From SZAS-103 sp036496805 (GTDB taxonomy: Bacteria > Pseudomonadota > Gammaproteobacteria > Xanthomonadales > Xanthomonadaceae), in assembly GCA_036496805.1 (NCBI GenBank), contig DASXKN010000029.1, positions 1-64,000 on the forward strand: a DNA stretch of 64,000 bases. The letters run 5' to 3'. This document shows, piece after piece, positions 59,248 to 64,000 of this stretch (position 1 is its first letter; each line of letters begins with the position of its first letter). The translations under genes and the position numbers were made by a program. The notes under the pieces are model-generated. The model was not told the DNA's origin, did not search any database, and saw only the letters and a program-made list of their open reading frames with translations.

Positions 59248-62200
59248 CTACGGCTGGCCATTCCATGGCTTCTGCAACTGCACCGCCACCTCGCTCACCC
59301 CCGGCAGTGCCCGCAGCTTGCCGAGTAGTTGCGGCTCCACACGCACCGACTGGGTGCCGTTGAGGTCGATCGTGCCGCTCGCGGTGGGCGTGCGCAGGCG
59401 CAGGCGCAAGGCGGTGCCGCCGGGGCGATACGCCGCCAGCATCTGCTCGACGCGTTCGAGCAGGCCCGGATCGCGCAGGTCGGCCGCGAACGACAGCCGT
59501 CGCGCCTGCTGCGCGCAGAGCTGCTGGTAATCCCAGACGCGGCTGGCGCGCAGGGAGAAGCCGCCGCTGTATTCGTCCTCGCGCAGGCCGCCCTCGATCA
59601 GCAGGATGCGGCCACGGCCGAGCAGGGCGGCGTAATCGGCAAACGCTTCGCGGAAGAAAGCGACCTCGATTTGGCCAAAGCCATCCTCGAACTGCGCGAA
59701 AGCCTGGCTGTCGCCGCGACGACGCACGAGGCCGACGATGCCGGCGAGCACGACCTGCGCTTCGCCGCGACGGTCGCGTCCCGCGCGCCAGAGACGGTCG
59801 AGGTCGGCGAGCGTGCCGCCGTTGGTCAGCGAGGACAGTTCGGCGCGATGCGGATCGAGCGGATGGCCAGAGAGGTAATGGCCGAGCGTGGCATATTCGC
59901 CGGCGAGTTTCTGCTCCAGCGGCGCTTCGTGCGCTTCGGGCAGGACGATCCGCGACGACATCGACGAGGCCGCCTGCACCACATCGCCGAACAGCGACAC
60001 CTGTCCGGCCTCGCGTTCGCGCACGAGTTGTTCGGCGGCCTTCAGAGCCTCGGGCAATTGCAGCAGCAGGGTCGGCCGGTTCTTCGCCAGCGCATCCATC
60101 GCGCCGGCGTTGATCAGCGCCTCGAGCGTGCGCCGATTCATCTTCGCCGCATCGACGCGATGGCAGAAATCGAGCAGGTCGGTGTAGACGCCGCCGCGCC
60201 CGCGCTCACGCACGATCGCTTCGCACGCGCCCTGGCCGACGCCCTTCACGGCGCCGAGGCCGTAACGGATCGTCTTGCCGGGCAGCGGCTGGAAGCGGTA
60301 CTGCGAAGCGTTCACGTCCGGCGGCAGGACGGTCAGCCCGATCGCGCGCGCGTCCTGCAGCAGGCCGACGAGCTTGTCGGTGCTGTCCATGTCGGCCGAC
60401 AGTGTCGCGGCCATGAACTCGGCCGGGTAGTGCGTCTTCAGCCAGGCCGTCTGGTAGGCGACGAGCGAGTACGCGGCCGCGTGCGACTTGTTGAAGCCGT
60501 AGCCGGCGAACTTCTCCATCAGGTCGAAGATTTCGTCGGCCTTGCGTTCGCCGAGGCCGTTCTTCGCCGCGCCCTCGCGGAAGATCACGCGATGCTTCGC
60601 CATCTCGGCGGCGATCTTCTTGCCCATCGCGCGGCGCAGAAGGTCGGCGCCGCCAAGCGAGTAGCCGCCGACGATCTGCGCCATCTGCATGACCTGTTCC
60701 TGGTAGACCATGATGCCGTAGGTCTCGCGCAGGACGGCCTCGACGCGTGCGTCGGGATATTCGATCGGCTCGCGTCCGTGCTTGCGCGCGCAGAAGGTCG
60801 GGATCAGTTCCATCGGGCCGGGACGGAACAGCGCGTTGAGCGCGATCAGGTCGCCGAAGCGGTCCGGTTTCGCTTCGCGCAGCAACTGCTGCATGCCGCG
60901 ACTTTCAAACTGGAAGATCGCGATCGTGCGCGCCTCGCGGAACAGTGCGTACACCTCGGGGTCGTCGAGCGGCAACTGCGAGATGTCCAGCGACGACTCG
61001 CCGGCCTTCGCGCGGACGACATTGATGGCCTTCACCGCCCAGTCGATGATCGTGAGCGTGCGCAGGCCGAGGAAGTCGAACTTCACCAGGCCCACGGCCT
61101 CGATGTCGTCCTTGTCGAACTGCGTCACCGCGCCCTTGCCGCCCTGTTCGGCCGCTCCCGGCGTCCTGCCTCCCGCGGCATTCGCACATCCCTGTGCATC
61201 AGCGTACAGCGGCGCGAAGTCGGTGAGCGGGCTCGGCGCGATCACCACGCCGCCGGCGTGCTTGCCGGCGTTGCGCACGAGGTCCTCGATCTTCACCGCG
61301 AGGTCGACGAGGTCGCGGATGTCCTCGTCGGTCTCGTAGGTTTCCCTGAACTCGGCGACGATGCGGCCGCTGTCCTTCTTCGCGGCCTCGCTGCGTCCGA
61401 GCGCGTCGTCGAGCGAGAGCGGATCGGCGGGCCGCAGCGGGATCATCTTGGCGATCCGGTCGACCTGGCCGTGCGGCATGCCGAGCACGCGCCCGGCGTC
61501 GCGCAACACCGCCTTCGCGGCCATCGTGCCGTAGGTGATGATCTGGCTGACGCGATCGTGGCCGTACTTGCGCGCGACGTACTCGATGACCTCGTCGCGG
61601 CCCTCCATGCAGAAGTCGATGTCGAAGTCCGGCATCGACACTCGCTCGGGATTGAGGAAGCGTTCGAACAGCAGGTCGTAGGCCAGTGGATCGAGGTCGG
61701 TGATGCCCAGCGCGTAGGCGACCAGCGAGCCGGCGCCCGAGCCGCGCCCGGGGCCGACCGGGATGTCGTTGCGCTTGGCCCAGTTGATGAAGTCGGCGAC
61801 GATCAGGAAGTAGCCGGCGAAGTCCATCTCCACGATCACGCCAAGCTCGATGTCGAGGCGATGCGCGTAGTCGGACGCGACGAGACCTTCGCGCGGCGGA
61901 TGCTTGGCGAGGCGCTCGACCAGGCCGTCGTGGCTCTGCTTGCGCAGCCACGAATCGACGGTCTGGTCGGATGGCACCGGGAAGGCGGGCAGGTAGTTCT
62001 TGCCGAATTCCAGTTCGATGTTGCAGCGTTTCGCCAGCTCGACGCTGTTCTCCAGCGCCTCGGGCAGGTCGGCGAACAGCTCGCACATCTGTTCCTCGGA
62101 CTTGAGGAACTGCTCGGCCGCGTAGTCGTGCGGGCGGCGCGGGTCGTTGAGGACGTGGCCGGTGGCGATGCACACGCGCGCCTCGTGCGCCTCGAAGTCG

Positions 62201-62850
62201 TCGCGCTCGAGGAAGCAGACCTCGTTGCTCGCGAGCAGCGGCAGGTCGCGGCGGCCGGCGAGTTCGAGCGCGGCGGTGTTGAATGCGTCCTCGCGCTTGC
62301 GGCCGGTGCGCGTGAGTTCGAGGTAGAGGCGGTCGTCGAAATGCCGCTGCAGTTCGGCGAGCGCATGCTCGGCCGCGTCGACGTGGCCTTCGCAGGCCAG
62401 TCGCCCGGCGTGGCTGTCGCGGCCGGCCAGCACGATCAGCCCGGCGCTCTCGCGATGCAGCCATTCCGGCCGGATCGCCACGTGGTCGCCGTGGTGGCCT
62501 TCGAGGTAGGCGCGCGAGAGCAGGCGCGACAGGCCGAGGTAGCCGCTGCGGTTCTGGCACAGCAGGGTCAGGCGCGCCACGTCGTTGCCCTCGGCCACGA
62601 GCACGTCGGCGCCGGCGATCGGCTTGATGCCCATCTTCTCGGCGGCGCGATAGAACTTCACCAGGCCGAAGAAGTTGGACAGGTCGGTGAGCGCGAGCGC
62701 CGGCAGCTTCAGTTCGACCGCGCGGCTGACGAGGTTCGGGCGCGCGGCCTTCTTCGGATCGCCGTACTCGGGCTTTTCCGGCAGGCGGGCCGTCGAGTCG
62801 CGCAGCGAATACTCGCTGTGCACGTGCAGGTGGATGAAGCGCGGGGTCAT
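59248..62850 (-). CDS. dnaE: DNA polymerase III alpha subunit
   Basis: About 1200 residues. The PHP domain starts HLHVHSEYSLRDST; the catalytic aspartates are in PDFDIDF (about 403-409); PVGPGRGSGAGSL, GYGFNKSHAAAYSLVAYQTAWLK and the helix-hairpin-helix and OB-fold region follow; the clamp-binding motif is QVSLFG near residue 965. It is the replicative polymerase chain. Compared with E. coli, an extra segment of about 18 residues with atypical codons sits near residues 553-570. It follows rnhB, as in E. coli lpxB-rnhB-dnaE, but accA does not follow. Confidence 0.97.
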   Translation of the reverse strand: MTPRFIHLHVHSEYSLRDSTARLPEKPEYGDPKKAARPNLVSRAVELKLPALALTDLSNFFGLVKFYRAAEKMGIKPIAGADVLVAEGNDVARLTLLCQNRSGYLGLSRLLSRAYLEGHHGDHVAIRPEWLHRESAGLIVLAGRDSHAGRLACEGHVDAAEHALAELQRHFDDRLYLELTRTGRKREDAFNTAALELAGRRDLPLLASNEVCFLERDDFEAHEARVCIATGHVLNDPRRPHDYAAEQFLKSEEQMCELFADLPEALENSVELAKRCNIELEFGKNYLPAFPVPSDQTVDSWLRKQSHDGLVERLAKHPPREGLVASDYAHRLDIELGVIVEMDFAGYFLIVADFINWAKRNDIPVGPGRGSGAGSLVAYALGITDLDPLAYDLLFERFLNPERVSMPDFDIDFCMEGRDEVIEYVARKYGHDRVSQIITYGTMAAKAVLRDAGRVLGMPHGQVDRIAKMIPLRPADPLSLDDALGRSEAAKKDSGRIVAEFRETYETDEDIRDLVDLAVKIEDLVRNAGKHAGGVVIAPSPLTDFAPLYADAQGCANAAGGRTPGAAEQGGKGAVTQFDKDDIEAVGLVKFDFLGLRTLTIIDWAVKAINVVRAKAGESSLDISQLPLDDPEVYALFREARTIAIFQFESRGMQQLLREAKPDRFGDLIALNALFRPGPMELIPTFCARKHGREPIEYPDARVEAVLRETYGIMVYQEQVMQMAQIVGGYSLGGADLLRRAMGKKIAAEMAKHRVIFREGAAKNGLGERKADEIFDLMEKFAGYGFNKSHAAAYSLVAYQTAWLKTHYPAEFMAATLSADMDSTDKLVGLLQDARAIGLTVLPPDVNASQYRFQPLPGKTIRYGLGAVKGVGQGACEAIVRERGRGGVYTDLLDFCHRVDAAKMNRRTLEALINAGAMDALAKNRPTLLLQLPEALKAAEQLVREREAGQVSLFGDVVQAASSMSSRIVLPEAHEAPLEQKLAGEYATLGHYLSGHPLDPHRAELSSLTNGGTLADLDRLWRAGRDRRGEAQVVLAGIVGLVRRRGDSQAFAQFEDGFGQIEVAFFREAFADYAALLGRGRILLIEGGLREDEYSGGFSLRASRVWDYQQLCAQQARRLSFAADLRDPGLLERVEQMLAAYRPGGTALRLRLRTPTASGTIDLNGTQSVRVEPQLLGKLRALPGVSEVAVQLQKPWNGQP
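61141..61191 (-). repeat. In-frame insert in dnaE with atypical codons
   Basis: Encodes CANAAGGRTPGAAEQGG between YADAQG and GKGAVTQFDKDD. In E. coli DnaE the flanks are nearly adjacent (YCDEEGKHPVTQFDK). The insert uses GGA three times, AGG, TGT and AAT, codons that the rest of dnaE largely avoids. It may be a mobile or lineage-specific coding repeat. Confidence 0.6.
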
Positions 62851-62876
62851 GCGGGGAGCCTTGCTGTCACCGCAGG

Positions 62877-63521
62877 TTAGGCCGGCGGAGCAGACGCGAC
62901 AAGGCTTGACAGGCCGAAGTCGAACTCGGCGTTGGCGTGCAGCGCCGCCAGCACCGGAGCGAAGCTGCGGCGGTGGATCGGGCAGGGCCCGCGCTCGCGC
63001 AGCGCGGCCAGGTGCTCGGGCGTCGGATAGCCCTTGTGCACGGCGAAGCCGTAGCCGGGGTGCTCGGCGTCGAATGCGCACATCAGGCGGTCGCGATGGA
63101 CCTTGGCGAGGATCGAAGCCGCGCCGATGGCCTTCACCCTGGCATCGCCGGCGACGATCGCCTCGGCCGGGCAGCACAGGTGGGCGGGCAGGCGATTGCC
63201 GTCGACCAGCGCCAGTTCGGGGACGACGTGCAGCGCCGCGAGCGCGCGGCGCATGCCTTCCATCGTCGCCTGGAAGATATTGAGGCGGTCGATCGTGGCC
63301 GCGTCGATCGTCACCACTGCGTGCGCGAGTGCCTTGGCGAGGATCGCTGCTTCCAGCTCCTCGCGTCGCGTTGCGCTCAGCGCCTTCGAGTCGCCCAGTC
63401 CGCGGATGCGGCGTTTCGGATCGAGGATCACCGCGGCGACCACCACCGGTCCGGCGAGCGGGCCGCGGCCGGCTTCGTCGACGCCGGCGATGATGCGCCC
63501 TGCGATGCGCGGCAGCCGCAT
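62877..63521 (-). CDS. rnhB: Ribonuclease HII
   Basis: The 214-residue RNase HII has the catalytic IIAGVDEAGRGPLAGPVVVAAV (Asp-Glu pair), LGDSKALSATRREEL, VDGNRLP (Asp) and KVHRDRLM. It nicks at ribonucleotides in DNA and removes RNA-DNA hybrids. The ATG at 63521 overlaps the lpxB stop (TGATG), and dnaE starts 26 bp after its own stop, so the three genes are one transcription unit. Confidence 0.95.
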   Translation of the reverse strand: MRLPRIAGRIIAGVDEAGRGPLAGPVVVAAVILDPKRRIRGLGDSKALSATRREELEAAILAKALAHAVVTIDAATIDRLNIFQATMEGMRRALAALHVVPELALVDGNRLPAHLCCPAEAIVAGDARVKAIGAASILAKVHRDRLMCAFDAEHPGYGFAVHKGYPTPEHLAALRERGPCPIHRRSFAPVLAALHANAEFDFGLSSLVASAPPA

Positions 63522-64000
63522 CAGCGTGCCCCCGCGAGCAGTTCCTCGATGGCGTCGGCGGCGAGCTTCGATGCGTCGCGATGCAGTTGCGCGTGCAGCT
63601 CGCGGAAGCGCGCGACGGCGGTTTCCACCCGTGCTGGATCGTCGAGCCACGCCAGCAACGCGTCGCGCAGCGCGGGCGGCTTGCAGTCGCCCTGCATCAG
63701 CTCGGGCACCAGCGCTTCGCCTGCGAGCCGGGGATGTTGCATTTGCGACGCGTGGGACATGGGGACCGCTGCGTGCAGCACGTTTGGAAGGCTGTAACGG
63801 CCGATCCTGAGCATCCCGAAGCCACGCACGATCGCCTGGGTGGTGCGTGCCACGCGGTACGCCACCACCATCGGGCGCTTGGCGAGCATCGCTTCCAATG
63901 CTGCCGTGCCCGAGGCAAGCAGGGCGACGTCGCAGGCAATCAGCGCTTCGTGCGCGCGGCCGTCGACCAGGTGCATTGCTTCGCGCAGCGCGACCGCGTT
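63521..64000 (-). CDS. lpxB: Lipid-A-disaccharide synthase, C-terminal part
   Basis: The frame continues past the window end, so only about the last 159 residues are visible. DVALLASGTAALEAMLAKRPMVVAYRV is the hallmark UDP-GlcNAc-binding block of LpxB, followed by SLPNVL and ALVPELMQ. LpxB joins UDP-2,3-diacyl-GlcN and lipid X to form the lipid A disaccharide at the inner membrane. Its position before rnhB-dnaE matches the lpxD-fabZ-lpxA-lpxB-rnhB-dnaE cluster. Confidence 0.94.
   Translation of the reverse strand, partial: NAVALREAMHLVDGRAHEALIACDVALLASGTAALEAMLAKRPMVVAYRVARTTQAIVRGFGMLRIGRYSLPNVLHAAVPMSHASQMQHPRLAGEALVPELMQGDCKPPALRDALLAWLDDPARVETAVARFRELHAQLHRDASKLAADAIEELLAGAR

Noticed and set aside
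59329..62880. A 1183-codon plus-strand frame opposite dnaE
   Set aside because: Mirror of dnaE codons; dnaE has all polymerase motifs.

Overview
The window is a high-GC bacterial chromosome segment with strong GC-rich third positions, dense short-overlap operons and long antisense shadow frames. Its gene content points to a gammaproteobacterium, most likely of the Lysobacterales (Xanthomonadales): petABC-sspAB, miaB-phoH-ybeY-corC, lpxB-rnhB-dnaE, a FimT-PilVWXY1E minor pilin operon, a GumD/WcaJ-like sugar transferase, a DUF1631 protein, and secreted enzymes carrying PPC and Ig-like repeats. The placement is inferred from gene content; no 16S or marker search was possible.

Layout. 1-780: end of an S9 peptidase. 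862-16071: a minus-strand backbone (miaB, phoH, ybeY, corC, DUF4105, corA) that keeps the enterobacterial miaB-ybeZYX order but is split by two blocks. One is a plus-strand HlyD-ABC exporter at 11236-14348. The other is a pair of large secreted-protein genes, a sedolisin and a PHP-fold repeat protein, at 4176-9352. 16174-22435: a secreted lytic transglycosylase, four 50-bp tandem repeats, the cytochrome bc1 operon, sspAB and a two-FHA tail-anchored protein. 22461-28579: nadC, DUF1631, a Trm112-like gene, purEK and sodB. 28713-32062: grxD, a YciK-type reductase, a MarC/YhgN membrane protein and ppnN. 32099-40527: a LytS/AlgZ-type histidine kinase divergent from a complete minor pilin/PilY1 operon. 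40650-44668: tRNA-Asn, an orphan GspH/FimT pilin, uvrB, a TVP38-type membrane protein and tRNA-Val. 45023-49228: a three-gene exopolysaccharide module (phosphatase, tyrosine kinase, sugar-P transferase). 49438-54134: an M16 peptidase pair with about 2 kb of Ala/Pro-rich linker around its junction. 54141-59117: a ferritin-like protein, a cNMP/DUF1003 protein, a YiiX-like hydrolase, yqgE-ruvX-pyrB and a DUF2007 protein. 59248-64000: dnaE, rnhB and the end of lpxB.

Most genes are housekeeping or envelope functions. No CRISPR array, prophage, transposase or restriction system was seen. The most unusual observations are an in-frame, rare-codon insert of about 18 residues in dnaE; the 50-bp repeat array upstream of petA; the A/P-rich tails meeting at the M16 gene junction; three genes whose -10 box lies exactly 6 nt before the start codon (candidate leaderless mRNAs); and the split miaB-phoH-ybeY-corC operon. 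I did not find a clear new multi-gene system; the M16 pair and the sedolisin/PHP pair come closest.
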